Source: DASXYG01 sp036502625 (GTDB lineage: Bacteria; Actinomycetota; Actinomycetes; Streptosporangiales; Streptosporangiaceae). From it: DNA of 64,000 nucleotides. The stretch is taken from assembly GCA_036502625.1 (NCBI GenBank), contig DASXYG010000026.1, forward strand, positions 1 to 64,000, written 5' to 3'. The notes beneath the pieces were generated by a model that saw only the letters and a program-made list of their open reading frames with translations, was not told the origin of the DNA and searched no databases. Positions 33,247 through 41,792 of this stretch are shown here, piece by piece. Position numbers and translations under genes: made by a program. Positions within the stretch are counted from its first letter, which is position 1; each line of letters begins with the position of its first letter.

Positions 33247-34662
33247 TCAGATGTCGAAGTACATCTCGAACTCGTGGGGGTGGGGGCGCAGGCGCAGCGG
33301 GTCGATCTCGTTGGTGCGCTTGTAGTCGATCCACGTCTCGATGAGGTCGGGGGTGAAGACGCCGCCCTCCAGGAGGTAGTCGTGGTCGGCTTCCAGGGCC
33401 TCCAGGGCGCCTTCCAGGGAGCCCGGGACCTGGGGGACGGCCTGGGCCTCCTCCGGGGGGAGCTCGTAGAGGTCCTTGTCGATGGGCTCCGGGGGCTCGA
33501 TCTTGTTGCGGATGCCGTCGAGGCCGGCGAGGACGAGGGCGGCGAACGCGAGGTACGGGTTGCCCGAGGAGTCGGGGGCGCGGAACTCGATGCGCTTGGC
33601 CTTCGGGCTCGGGCCGGTGATCGGGATGCGGATCGCGGCGGAGCGGTTGCGCTGGGAGTACACCAGGTTGACCGGGGCCTCGAAGCCGGGCACGAGGCGG
33701 TGGTAGGAGTTCGTGGTCGGGTTGGTGAACGCCAGCAGCGACGGGGCGTGCCTGAGCAGGCCGCCGAGGTAGAACCGCGCGGTGTCGGACAGGCCCGCGT
33801 AGCCGACCTCGTCGTAGAACAGCGGCACGCCGTCCCGCCAGAGGCTCTGGTGGCAGTGCATGCCGGAGCCGTTGTCACCGAAGATCGGCTTCGGCATGAA
33901 CGTCGCGGTCTTGCCGTTGCGCCAGGCGACGTTCTTGATGATGTACTTGAACAGCATCAGGTCGTCGGCCGCGGCGAGCAGGGTGTTGAACCGGTAGTTG
34001 ATCTCCGCCTGGCCGGCGGTGCCCACCTCGTGGTGCTGCCGCTCGATCTCGATGCCGACGTTCATCAGCTCGGCGCTCATCTCGGCGCGCAGGTCGGCGA
34101 AGTGGTCGACCGGGGGAGCGGGGAAGTAGCCGCCCTTGTAGCGCACCTTGTAGCCGCGGTTGCCGCCGTCCTCGACGCGGCCGGTGTTCCAGGCGCCCGC
34201 CTCGGAGTCGATGTGGTAGTAGCCCGACTGCGCGTTGGTGTCGAACCGTACGTCGTCGAAGACGTAGAACTCGGCTTCGGGGCCGATGTACGCGGTGTCG
34301 GCGACGCCGCTCGCCCGGAGGTACTCCTCGGCCTTCTTCGCCACGTTGCGCGGGTCGCGGCTGTACGCCTCGCCGGTGACCGGGTCGTGGATGAAGAAGT
34401 TGATGTTGAGGGTCTTGCGCTCGCGGAACGGGTCGAGGCGCGCCGTCGACAGGTCGGCGATGAGCTGCATGTCCGACTCGTGGATCGCCTGGAAACCGCG
34501 GATGGACGATCCGTCGAACATCAGACCCTCGGCGGGGTCGAACGTGCTGGCGGGGATCGTGAAGTGCTGCATGACCCCCGGCAGGTCGCAGAATCGAACA
34601 TCGACGAATTCCACGCCCTCGTCCTTGATGTACGTCAAGGCCGCATCGGCGTCGCTGAACAT
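33247..34662 (-). CDS. glnA1: Glutamine synthetase type I
   Basis: A 471-residue main glutamine synthetase making glutamine from glutamate, ammonia and ATP as a dodecamer. Signatures: MFDGSSIRGFQAIHESDM, GPEAEFYVFDDVR, GQAEINYRFN, MPKPIFGDNGSGMHCHQS and RNRSAAIRIP. The adenylylation site DKDLYELPPEEA holds the Tyr that GlnE modifies. Length matches Streptomyces and Mycobacterium GlnA1. GGGAGG precedes the ATG, and a complete GlnR box lies 50-87 bases upstream. Together with glnE and glnA2 in the same window this is the actinobacterial nitrogen assimilation core. Confidence 0.98.
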   Translation of the reverse strand: MFSDADAALTYIKDEGVEFVDVRFCDLPGVMQHFTIPASTFDPAEGLMFDGSSIRGFQAIHESDMQLIADLSTARLDPFRERKTLNINFFIHDPVTGEAYSRDPRNVAKKAEEYLRASGVADTAYIGPEAEFYVFDDVRFDTNAQSGYYHIDSEAGAWNTGRVEDGGNRGYKVRYKGGYFPAPPVDHFADLRAEMSAELMNVGIEIERQHHEVGTAGQAEINYRFNTLLAAADDLMLFKYIIKNVAWRNGKTATFMPKPIFGDNGSGMHCHQSLWRDGVPLFYDEVGYAGLSDTARFYLGGLLRHAPSLLAFTNPTTNSYHRLVPGFEAPVNLVYSQRNRSAAIRIPITGPSPKAKRIEFRAPDSSGNPYLAFAALVLAGLDGIRNKIEPPEPIDKDLYELPPEEAQAVPQVPGSLEGALEALEADHDYLLEGGVFTPDLIETWIDYKRTNEIDPLRLRPHPHEFEMYFDI

Positions 34663-34683
34663 CCAACCTCCCTGGGGGATCGT

Positions 34684-34702
34684 CTAACGTGCTCAACGTT
34701 AG
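34684..34702. promoter_or_regulatory. Inverted repeat in glnA1 leader
   Basis: CTAACG-N7-CGTTAG lies between the GlnR box and the ribosome site. On the minus strand it includes TAACGT, which could be the -10 box. Confidence 0.4.
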
Positions 34703-34711
34703 GCGGTACCC

Positions 34712-34749
34712 GTTTCTCCGCCGTGTCCCGTTTGTTTCGCCCGTGTTAC
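34712..34749 (-). promoter_or_regulatory. GlnR box upstream of glnA1
   Basis: Read on the minus strand: GTAAC-N6-GAAAC-N6-GACAC-N6-GAAAC. All three spacers are exactly six bases, matching the Streptomyces/Mycobacterium GlnR consensus of two a-b half-site pairs. It predicts activation of glnA1 under nitrogen limitation. The gnlR gene itself is not in the window. Confidence 0.85.
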
Positions 34750-34786
34750 GCACCGAACCCCAGGCCGTACGCGTCGGGACCGGTCA

Positions 34787-34792
34787 TAGGCT
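34787..34792 (+). promoter_or_regulatory. -10 box TAGGCT, leaderless RDD gene
   Basis: TAGGCT ends six bases before the GTG at 34799; no ribosome site. Confidence 0.55.
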
Positions 34793-34798
34793 GGACGC

Positions 34799-35239
34799 GT
34801 GGACCATCGGTGGACCGGATCGTGGATCAGCGGGGTGCGCTCCGCGGGGGTGGACGTCGGCAAGCCCGGGGAACGCCTCGGCCTGCCCAAGGAGGGGCCC
34901 GGCTCGGTCGCGGGCTTCGGCCGCCGTACGGGCGCGATCGCCATCGACTGGGCCATCGCGCTGCTGCTCACCAAGGTGCTGTTCAGCACGTCGTCGTGGG
35001 GCACGCTCGGGGTGTTCGGCCTGGAGTATGTGCTCATGGTGCCGCTGCTCGGCGCGACGGTCGGCATGCGCCTGCTCGGCATCGGCGTGGTCACCCCGCG
35101 AGGCGTGCAGCCCAACCTGCTGTGGACGGTGGTGCGCACCGTGCTGCTCTGCCTGGCCGTGCCCGCGCTGATCTGGGATCGCGACCAGCGCGGCCTGCAC
35201 GACAAGGCCGCCGGCACCGTGGTCGTCCGCACACGCTGA
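34799..35239 (+). CDS. RDD-family membrane protein
   Basis: A 146-residue membrane protein with RDD features: GFGRRTGAIAIDWAIALLL in the first helix (R and D residues of the name), GMRLLGIGVV in the middle, and the tail WDRDQRGLHDKAAGTVVV. About three TM segments. Role unknown; some RDD proteins have been linked to ion transport. Its position next to glnA1 is conserved in Mycobacterium and Streptomyces. The GTG start appears leaderless. Confidence 0.9.
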   Translation: MDHRWTGSWISGVRSAGVDVGKPGERLGLPKEGPGSVAGFGRRTGAIAIDWAIALLLTKVLFSTSSWGTLGVFGLEYVLMVPLLGATVGMRLLGIGVVTPRGVQPNLLWTVVRTVLLCLAVPALIWDRDQRGLHDKAAGTVVVRTR

Positions 35240-35254
35240 CCGGCGGCCGCCGGC

Positions 35255-35944
35255 TCACTTCATGCGGGGCTTCGGCGCCTTCGGCATCTTCGCGCCCTTC
35301 GGCATCGGCCCCTTCGGCATCTGCATGTTCGCCGGGAGCGCCTTCAGGCGGTAGTTGATCTCCGACACCTGCTGCTTCGACATGTTGCTCGGCAGCTTCA
35401 TGATGTGGTTCTGCAGCTTGCGGATCGGCACCTGGTCGGCGGCGTCGCCCACCTGGATGTCGTAGATGGTCACGTCGTACAGCACGCGGGCGACGCGCTT
35501 CTTCTCCGCGGCGAGCAGGGTGCGCAGCCCGGCCGGGTCGCCCTCGCCGACGAGGACCACGCCGGGGCGGCCGATCACGCGGTGCACGATGTCCATGTTC
35601 CGGTTGGCGGCCACCGCGCGGTTGACCGACCAGTTGCCGCGCATGTTCTCCAGGATGGCCAGCGACGCGCCGGGCTGGCCGTCGAGCATGCGGTACTGCG
35701 CCTTCTGCGCGAACCTGCCGAAGAGGACCATCGCGACGGCCACGCCGACGAGGATCGCCAGCGGCACCGTGAACAGGAGCTGCTTCAGGAAGAAGCCGAC
35801 CACGATGACGACGGCGATCGCGGCGACGGCGGCCAGCGCGGTGAGCGGCAGGGCCTTCGGATTGTCCTTGTGGACGATCCTCGCGACCATGAGCATCTGC
35901 TTGATGCGGCCCGGCTGGGAGTCGTCCTTCGGCTGCTTCGCCAT
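35255..35944 (-). CDS. DUF4191-family membrane protein
   Basis: A 229-residue protein with two adjacent TM helices (about residues 38-80), a cytosolic region with VIGRPGVVLVGEGDPAGLRTLLAAEKKR, and a Pro/Met/Lys-rich tail. It matches the conserved actinobacterial DUF4191 family encoded next to glnA1/lipA. Function unknown. The ATG at 35944 is the natural start. Convergent with the RDD gene. Confidence 0.88.
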   Translation of the reverse strand: MAKQPKDDSQPGRIKQMLMVARIVHKDNPKALPLTALAAVAAIAVVIVVGFFLKQLLFTVPLAILVGVAVAMVLFGRFAQKAQYRMLDGQPGASLAILENMRGNWSVNRAVAANRNMDIVHRVIGRPGVVLVGEGDPAGLRTLLAAEKKRVARVLYDVTIYDIQVGDAADQVPIRKLQNHIMKLPSNMSKQQVSEINYRLKALPANMQMPKGPMPKGAKMPKAPKPRMK

Positions 35945-36125
35945 CTGGTTCGCACTGTCCTTCTACTGGTTCCGGTTACGGCACCCCGTACAAGAATACG
36001 AGCCGTACGGACCCGCGATATCCACAGCGGCCGCGCGGGTGGTTCCGCTCAGGGCACTGTACGGGCAGAATCCGATCCGACGCCCAGGTGTCAACCGGGT
36101 CGACAGAGCGAGCAAAGGAGCCGCC

Positions 36126-37418
36126 GTGGAGAAGCGCTGGATGAACGTGCCCATGGTCGCGATCGCGGCCGGGGCCCTGGTGGCCGTCGCCGTGGCGCCG
36201 TTAGGAGCCGCCGCGTCCACGCGCGCCGCCCCCGCGGCGGCCCTCTCCCAGGTCGACCAGCACCGCTGGACCACCACCGGCGACTTCGCCCGCGGCGGCC
36301 ACGAGGGCACCGTGCCCGCCCCCGGCGGCCGCCTCGCGATGGCCAAGCCGGCCGGGCGTACGACCTACACCGATCCCTTCGGCGACGGCACCGCATCCAC
36401 CTGGGACTACGCGCGGTGGACGTCCCCGTCGCACCGCCTGCGCTTCGGCGCGACGGAGCTCGTGTCGTCCTGGAACGCCGACACCCCGCACGGCACGTGG
36501 CTCCAGGTGGAGATGCGCGGCCACGTCACCGGCGGCAAGGCCACGAAGTGGTACGTCATGGGCCGCTGGGCCTCCGACGACACCGACATCCACCGCACCT
36601 CCGTGCCGAACCAGAAGGACGCCAACGGCGACATCTCGGTCGACACGTTCGTCGCCGCGTCCGGCGTCCACCTCACCGACTACCAGTTGCGCGTCACGCT
36701 CTACCGCGCGCCCGGCGGCCACGCGCGCCCATCGGTGCGGCAGCTCGGCGCGATGGCCTCGAACGTCCCGCAGCGCGCGACCGTACCGGCCAGCCCGCTC
36801 GGCGGCGCCGAGGGCATCGAGCTCAAGGTGCCCCGCTACTCGCAGGACATCCACAAGGGCCAGTACCCCCAGTACGACAACGGCGGCGAGGCGTGGTGCA
36901 GCCCCACGTCCACGTCCATGGTCGTCGGCTACTGGGGCCGCGGCCCGTCGAAGAAGGACATGTCCTGGGTGGACCCGTCGTACGCCGACCCGCAGGTCGA
37001 CTACGCGGCACGCAACACCTACGACTACGACTACGAGGGCGCCGGGAACTGGCCCTTCAACACGGCGTACGCCGGGCGTTTCGGCCTTGACGGGTTCATC
37101 ACCCGCCTGCGGTCGCTGACCGAGCTCGAGCAGTTCACCAAGCTCGGCATCCCGGTCGTCACGTCGCAGTCGTTCAAGGCCGACGAGCTCCCGGGCGCCG
37201 GATACAGCACGAGCGGCCACCTCATGGTGATCATCGGGTTCACCAAGAGCGGCGACGTGATCGCCAACGACCCGGCCTCGGCCGACGACGCGGCGGTCCG
37301 CCACGTCTATCCGCGCGCCAACTTCGAGAACGTCTGGCAGCGCAGCTCCTCAAGCGGCGGCGTCGTCTACGTCATCACGCCGCCCGGCCACCGGCTCCCG
37401 CGCGTCCCCGGCGTCTGA
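36126..37418 (+). CDS. Secreted C39-like cysteine peptidase
   Basis: A 430-residue exported protein: signal peptide (about 1-37), a lectin/discoidin-like N-terminal region (about 75-220), then a papain-like C39 domain. The Cys nucleophile lies in GGEAWCSPTSTSMVVGYWG and the His in SGHLMVIIGF, with Asp in VIANDPAS completing the set. Unlike bacteriocin-exporter C39 domains it is not fused to an ABC transporter. It is probably a cell-wall or extracellular peptidase; substrate unknown. The GTG start follows AAAGGAG. A long hairpin lies 33 bases downstream. Confidence 0.87.
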   Translation: MEKRWMNVPMVAIAAGALVAVAVAPLGAAASTRAAPAAALSQVDQHRWTTTGDFARGGHEGTVPAPGGRLAMAKPAGRTTYTDPFGDGTASTWDYARWTSPSHRLRFGATELVSSWNADTPHGTWLQVEMRGHVTGGKATKWYVMGRWASDDTDIHRTSVPNQKDANGDISVDTFVAASGVHLTDYQLRVTLYRAPGGHARPSVRQLGAMASNVPQRATVPASPLGGAEGIELKVPRYSQDIHKGQYPQYDNGGEAWCSPTSTSMVVGYWGRGPSKKDMSWVDPSYADPQVDYAARNTYDYDYEGAGNWPFNTAYAGRFGLDGFITRLRSLTELEQFTKLGIPVVTSQSFKADELPGAGYSTSGHLMVIIGFTKSGDVIANDPASADDAAVRHVYPRANFENVWQRSSSSGGVVYVITPPGHRLPRVPGV

Positions 37419-37450
37419 CCGGACACGCAGGCCACGCGGGTAGCGACCAG

Positions 37451-37510
37451 CGGTTCCATCCGCGAGCGACCGGATTCGGACATTCCCGGGGTCCCTCGCG
37501 GATGGAACCG
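37451..37510. terminator. Long perfect inverted repeat downstream of the C39 gene
   Basis: CGGTTCCATCCGCGAG at 37451-37466 is repeated inverted at 37495-37510, a perfect 16-bp stem around a 28-base loop. It probably terminates the C39 transcript, but the loop is longer than in the other terminators here and no T-run follows. Confidence 0.55.
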
Positions 37511-37533
37511 AAACCCCCGTTACGCTCATCTAC

Positions 37534-37549
37534 TTGTCGTTTGCTGACA
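37534..37549. promoter_or_regulatory. Inverted repeat before the protease lipoprotein gene
   Basis: TTGTC-N7-GACAA lies about 45 bases before the gene, near a possible TATACG -10 box at about 37573. Candidate operator. Confidence 0.4.
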
Positions 37550-37590
37550 ACCTTGGCCATGCCCGGCCTCGGTATACGACAAGGGGATGT

Positions 37591-38676
37591 ATGCGAATCA
37601 CGACCACCCGGCCGGTCGCCGCCACGGCGGCCCTCGCCGCGGCGATCGCGCTGCTGGCGTCCGGATGTGGCAGCGGTGGCGGGACCGGCGCCGACAAGCC
37701 CGGCGCGTCCGCGAAGGCGACGTCGTCCACGTCGACCGGGGGAAACGACGAGACCCCCGTCGGCCAGACCGGCGGCGACGAGCAGATCTCGCCGGACCAG
37801 ATGGCCAAGGCCCGCCCGCTGGACCAGACCACGCCCACCAAGGCCGCGCCCGACAACAACAGTGACGGCCTCGCGCCCGAACGCGACAACGGCAAGCCGG
37901 GCCAAGTGGCCCCGGCCCAGCCCGGCGGCGGCAGCACCGCGTCGTCCGCGTCGGTCGCCCAGGCGGCGGTGCGGAAGGCGCGGCTGCCCGTGCAGCGCTC
38001 GCCGCGCATCGGCCGCATCTTCGGCAAGGCCGGCGGCAACCGCTACTGGTTCTGCTCCGCGTCGGTCGTCCCGAGCCGCGGCAAGAACCTCCTCGTCACC
38101 GCGGGCCACTGCCTGTGGAACGAGACCACCGGCAAGCCGCAGGCCGGGAGCTGGCAGTTCGTGCCCGGCTACTACGCCAAGGGCGGCAAGGGCTACGCGC
38201 CGTACGGCGTCTACACCGCGAGCCGCTGGTGGGCGTACAACGCGTGGATCAAGAAGCAGAACTGGCGCTACGACTTCGCGTTCATGAAGCTCCGCAAGGG
38301 CGCGCGCGGCTACCGCGGCGCCGGGCGCAACGTGCAGTCCAACGTCGGCGCGATGGGCATCGCCTGGAACCAGAAGCCCAACCGTACGTACGTCTCCATC
38401 GGCTACGACGCCGAGCGGAAGTACGGCTGGGACGACGGCAGCAGCGCCTACTACCGCAAGGGCAAGGGCCGCTGGATCAGTAGCTGGGCCCAGCTCGACC
38501 TGCTGCACAAGTTCTCCACCGGCGGCGCGAGCGGCGGCCCGTGGCTGATCAAGTACAGCAGCCGCAAGCGCATCGGCATCGTCGACGGCGTGAACAGCCG
38601 CAGCAACCGGAAGTCCACGGCCACCTCGGCGTACTTCGGCACCGCCCTGCGGAAGCTCTACTACTCCGTCCGCTGA
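37591..38676 (+). CDS. Trypsin-like serine protease lipoprotein
   Basis: A 361-residue secreted protease. The lipobox LLASGC predicts acylation and anchoring at the outer membrane face. A disordered Ser/Thr/Pro linker (about 30-125) leads to a chymotrypsin-fold domain with His in VTAGHCLW, Asp in WRYDFAFMKL and Ser in TGGASGGPWL. A Cys pair flanks the His (WFCSAS and GHCLW). The GSGC-rich N-terminus and missing pro-domain suggest a cell-tethered protease. Start ATG 37591 follows AAGGGG. A bidirectional terminator separates it from lipA. Confidence 0.9.
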   Translation: MRITTTRPVAATAALAAAIALLASGCGSGGGTGADKPGASAKATSSTSTGGNDETPVGQTGGDEQISPDQMAKARPLDQTTPTKAAPDNNSDGLAPERDNGKPGQVAPAQPGGGSTASSASVAQAAVRKARLPVQRSPRIGRIFGKAGGNRYWFCSASVVPSRGKNLLVTAGHCLWNETTGKPQAGSWQFVPGYYAKGGKGYAPYGVYTASRWWAYNAWIKKQNWRYDFAFMKLRKGARGYRGAGRNVQSNVGAMGIAWNQKPNRTYVSIGYDAERKYGWDDGSSAYYRKGKGRWISSWAQLDLLHKFSTGGASGGPWLIKYSSRKRIGIVDGVNSRSNRKSTATSAYFGTALRKLYYSVR

Positions 38677-38690
38677 CCCGGACCGCACAC

Positions 38691-38719
38691 GGCCCCCGCC
38701 TCCACCGGAGACGGGGGCC
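38691..38719. terminator. Bidirectional terminator hairpin
   Basis: GGCCCCCG pairs with CGGGGGCC, with inner CTCC/GGAG, between the protease gene and lipA. Confidence 0.75.
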
Positions 38720-38743
38720 GCGGCGCTTCGACCGCTTCGACGA

Positions 38744-39682
38744 TCAGGAGCCAGCGGACTGGCGGGCCTCGACGGCCTGGCGGTACAGGCGGCCGGCGCG
38801 GTAGGACGAGCGGACGAGGGGGCCGGACAGGACGCCGAGGAAACCGATCTCGTCGGCCTCCTCCTGCAGCTCGGCGAACTCCTCGGGCCGCACCCACCGC
38901 TCGATGGGGTGGTGGCGCAGCGAGGGGCGGAGGTACTGCGTGATCGTCAGGAGGTCGCATCCGGCGGCGTGGAGGTCCTGCATGGCCTCGCTGATCTCGG
39001 CGCGGGTCTCGCCCATGCCGAGGATCAGGTTCGACTTCGTGACCAGGCCGTCCTCCCGCGCGCGGGTCAGGACGTCCAGCGAGCGCTGGTAGCGGAAACC
39101 GGGGCGGATGCGCTTGAAGATGCGCGGCACCGTCTCGATGTTGTGCGCGAGCACCTGCGGGCGGGCGCCGAACACCTCGGCGAGCTGCGCGGGCTCGGCG
39201 TTGAAGTCGGGGATCAGCAGCTCGACGCCGGTGCCGGGGTTCAGCGCGTGGATCTGGCGGACGGTCTCGGCGTAGAGCCAGGCGCCGCCGTCGGGGAGGT
39301 CGTCGCGGGCCACACCGGTGACCGTGGCGTAGCGCAGCCCCATGGCCTGGACGGACTCGGCCACGCGGCGCGGCTCGTCGGTGTCCAGCTCCGCGGGCTT
39401 GCCCGTGTCGATCTGGCAGAAGTCACAGCGGCGCGTGCACTGCTCGCCGCCGATGAGGAACGTGGCCTCGCGGTCCTCCCAGCATTCGAAGATGTTGGGA
39501 CACCCGGCCTCCTCGCACACCGTGTGCAGGCCCTCGCGGCGCACGAGCTTCTTGAGCTCCGTGTACTCCGGGCCCATCCGCGCGCGGGTCTTGATCCACG
39601 GCGGCTTCTTCTCGATGGGGGTCTGGCTGTTGCGGACCTCCAGGCGAAGCAGCTTCCGGCCGTCGGGTGCGACGTCGGACAC
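38744..39682 (-). CDS. lipA: Lipoyl synthase
   Basis: A 312-residue radical-SAM enzyme that inserts two sulphurs into octanoyl-lysine of E2 and GcvH proteins. The N-terminal auxiliary cluster Cys lie in CEEAGCPNIFEC, the radical-SAM CxxxCxxC in CTRRCDFC, and the terminal RSSY motif in VRSSYRAG. The start is the GTG at 39682 (MSDVAPDGRK), placed by an AAGGAG seven bases upstream and by agreement with Streptomyces LipA; the ATG at 39697 contains that ribosome site. lipB lies 0.65 kb away, also on the minus strand, with one gene between them on the other strand. Confidence 0.97.
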   Translation of the reverse strand: MSDVAPDGRKLLRLEVRNSQTPIEKKPPWIKTRARMGPEYTELKKLVRREGLHTVCEEAGCPNIFECWEDREATFLIGGEQCTRRCDFCQIDTGKPAELDTDEPRRVAESVQAMGLRYATVTGVARDDLPDGGAWLYAETVRQIHALNPGTGVELLIPDFNAEPAQLAEVFGARPQVLAHNIETVPRIFKRIRPGFRYQRSLDVLTRAREDGLVTKSNLILGMGETRAEISEAMQDLHAAGCDLLTITQYLRPSLRHHPIERWVRPEEFAELQEEADEIGFLGVLSGPLVRSSYRAGRLYRQAVEARQSAGS

Positions 39683-39837
39683 GTGCGGCTCCTTCATACG
39701 CGTTCGCTGGCGCCCGGGTTCGGGCGGTTCCACCCTACGCGGTCGCGCGTACGTGTAGGGTTCCGGGACCGACCCGGGCGCCGGTCGAAACGGCGTGTCC
39801 GGAACGCGGTGACAGACGGACGTGGAAGGAGTCTCCG

Positions 39838-40329
39838 GTGGGTCTGGCCATGACACTACTGCGGCTGGTGCCCGAGGGAGGGTCGCCCGAAGCACGGGCG
39901 ACGGTGGGCATGGTCTTCGGGCACGAGAACTGGCGTGCCGACCATGATGATGATCACGTCCTCGATCTCGGCCCGCGCTGGCAGCCGCTGCACTACCTGC
40001 TGACCGGCGACGCCTGGGACGGCGAGCGGCCGGCCGCCGACGTCGTCTGCGGCGGCGTGCTGTTCACTGAGGAGGACACCCTGCGCGAGAAGATCGGCGC
40101 GGACGTGCTGTTCCTCTCGCCGGACCGCGTCGCCGCGGCCGCCGGGCTGCTCGCCGGCACCGGCGCCGACCGGCTGCTCGCCCGCCTCGACGCCCCGGCC
40201 ATGAAGAAGGCGGGGGTCGAGGGCTCCGCCGGCGGCGAGAAGGCCGTACGCGCCGACCACAAGCGGCTGGTCGCGTTCTTCGGCCGCGCCGCCGCCGACG
40301 GCCAGGCGGTCTACAAGATCATGGGCTGA
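39838..40329 (+). CDS. DUF1877 (YfbM-like) protein
   Basis: A 163-residue cytosolic protein of the YfbM/DUF1877 type: LDLGPRWQPLHYLLTGD, the middle VVCGGVLFTEED, and FLSPDRVAAAAGLLAG are typical. Function unknown. GGAAGGAG precedes the GTG at 39838; a TAGGGT -10 box lies at 39756-39761. It is inserted between lipA and lipB on the opposite strand and converges with lipB across seven bases. Confidence 0.82.
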   Translation: MGLAMTLLRLVPEGGSPEARATVGMVFGHENWRADHDDDHVLDLGPRWQPLHYLLTGDAWDGERPAADVVCGGVLFTEEDTLREKIGADVLFLSPDRVAAAAGLLAGTGADRLLARLDAPAMKKAGVEGSAGGEKAVRADHKRLVAFFGRAAADGQAVYKIMG

Positions 40330-40336
40330 CCGCCCG

Positions 40337-41044
40337 TCACACCCGCTCGGGCGCGCCGATCATCTCGTCGATCGTCGCGTGGCGCACGGTCGTGGCGCCC
40401 AGCACCTCGGCGAGGTGCTGCTCGGCCAGCGGCAGGATCTCCGCGACCGGCACCCGGCGGCCCATCTCCTGGCTGAGCGAGGTGGTGCCGGCGTCGCGAA
40501 TGCCGCACGGCACGATGCGGTCGTACCAGCTCATGTCGCAGTCGCAGTTGAGCTGCAGGCCGTGCATCGTCACGCCGCGCGACACGCGGATGCCCAGCGC
40601 GCCGATCTTCCGCTCGGGCAGCCCGCGCCGGTCGTCGGCGGCCAGCCACACGCCGCTGCGGCCCTCCACGCGCATCGTCGCGATGCCGAGGTCGGCGCAC
40701 AGCCGCATCAGCGACTCCTCGACCGTACGGACGTAGGCGACGACGTCGACCGGGTCGGCGAGCTTGACGATGGGGTAGCCGACGAGCTGGCCCGGGCCGT
40801 GCCACGTGATCTTGCCGCCGCGGTCGGTGTCGATCACCGGGGCGCCGGCGTCGCCGAACGGGCGGTCAAGCGGCTCGGTGCGCTTGCCCGCGGTGTAGAC
40901 GGCCTGGTGTTCGAGCAGCAGGCACGTGTCGGGGATCTCGTCGTCACAGCGCCGCGCGTGGACGCTCTTCTGCAGTTCCCACGCGTGTGTGTACTCCACC
41001 GCCGTGTCGCCGAAGCCGAGGGGCACGAAGACCAGCTCGCTCAC
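40337..41044 (-). CDS. lipB: Octanoyl-[ACP]:protein octanoyltransferase
   Basis: A 235-residue LipB that moves octanoyl from ACP to lipoyl domains, the step before LipA. Family motifs: LLLEHQAVYTAGKRTEP, GGKITWHGPGQLVGYP, ERKIGALGIRVSRGVTMHG with the catalytic Lys, and IVPCGI with the catalytic Cys. The GTG at 41044 (MSELVFVPL) is chosen because the upstream residues to 41086 look like leader sequence; AAGAAGG precedes it. It serves the E2 protein SucB encoded 3 kb away. Confidence 0.95.
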   Translation of the reverse strand: MSELVFVPLGFGDTAVEYTHAWELQKSVHARRCDDEIPDTCLLLEHQAVYTAGKRTEPLDRPFGDAGAPVIDTDRGGKITWHGPGQLVGYPIVKLADPVDVVAYVRTVEESLMRLCADLGIATMRVEGRSGVWLAADDRRGLPERKIGALGIRVSRGVTMHGLQLNCDCDMSWYDRIVPCGIRDAGTTSLSQEMGRRVPVAEILPLAEQHLAEVLGATTVRHATIDEMIGAPERV

Positions 41045-41098
41045 CCGAATGCGCCTTCTTCCGTCGCTACCGGTAATCCGTGGCAAGCGTAGCCCCGG

Positions 41099-41668
41099 TC
41101 ACCCGGTGTACGGCCCCTGGGCGTACGGGCGCTGCACCGCCGACGACGCGATGCCGCTGAGCATGGAGCCGATCGCGATGCCCATCGCGGCCGAGATCAC
41201 CGCCGTGGCGATCTGGCTGTACAACGCCATGTCCAGGGAGAACGGCCACAGCACGGCGACGATCGTGACGAGCGCGACGATCCAGCCGAAGAACATCTTG
41301 GGGCGGGGCGCGACCAGCAGCAGCGCGTGCATGACGGCCGTCGCCACGAGGCCCGCGACGAACCCGGTGAGGCCGAGCCACACGCTGTCGGCGTTGAGCA
41401 CCGTGTGGTCGTGCTGCGGAAGGTAGACCGGGACGTCGAACAGGCCGCGCGCGATGAACAGGCCGACGACGCCGATGCCGGCCGCGATCACGGCGGTGGC
41501 CACACCGCCGGCCCACAGCCGTCCGCCGTTGACGTGCGGCCGGTCGGGCGACCGGGGCGGCGCCGCGCGCTGCTGCGGGGGATTTCCGCGGCCGTAGCCG
41601 CCGGGAGCGGCATAGGGATCGATCCGCTGCGTGGGTCGATCCTCGGGCCGACCCGTCTCGTACGCCAT
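41099..41668 (-). CDS. DUF6069-type membrane protein
   Basis: A 189-residue protein: a Pro/Arg/Gln-rich cytosolic tail (about 1-50), then four TM helices (about 52-75, 88-110, 119-138, 146-170). The topology and length fit the DUF6069 family of unknown function. The ATG at 41668 follows GGAGAG. It may share a transcript with lipB 54 bases downstream. Confidence 0.8.
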   Translation of the reverse strand: MAYETGRPEDRPTQRIDPYAAPGGYGRGNPPQQRAAPPRSPDRPHVNGGRLWAGGVATAVIAAGIGVVGLFIARGLFDVPVYLPQHDHTVLNADSVWLGLTGFVAGLVATAVMHALLLVAPRPKMFFGWIVALVTIVAVLWPFSLDMALYSQIATAVISAAMGIAIGSMLSGIASSAVQRPYAQGPYTG

Positions 41669-41792
41669 CAGGCTCTCCGGGATTCGATGGTGGAGACGGT
41701 GCGTACACCTCACCGTCCGTCACACCGAACCTGCCCCGGCGCCGCGCGCCCTAACCTGGCGCGGAAACCCGGCTTCCCGGCGGGTGTACGCC

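Noticed and set aside
35240..35253. CCGGCGGCCGCCGG between RDD and DUF4191 genes as a terminator
   Set aside because: A 14-bp self-palindrome with essentially no loop; too short to support in this base composition.
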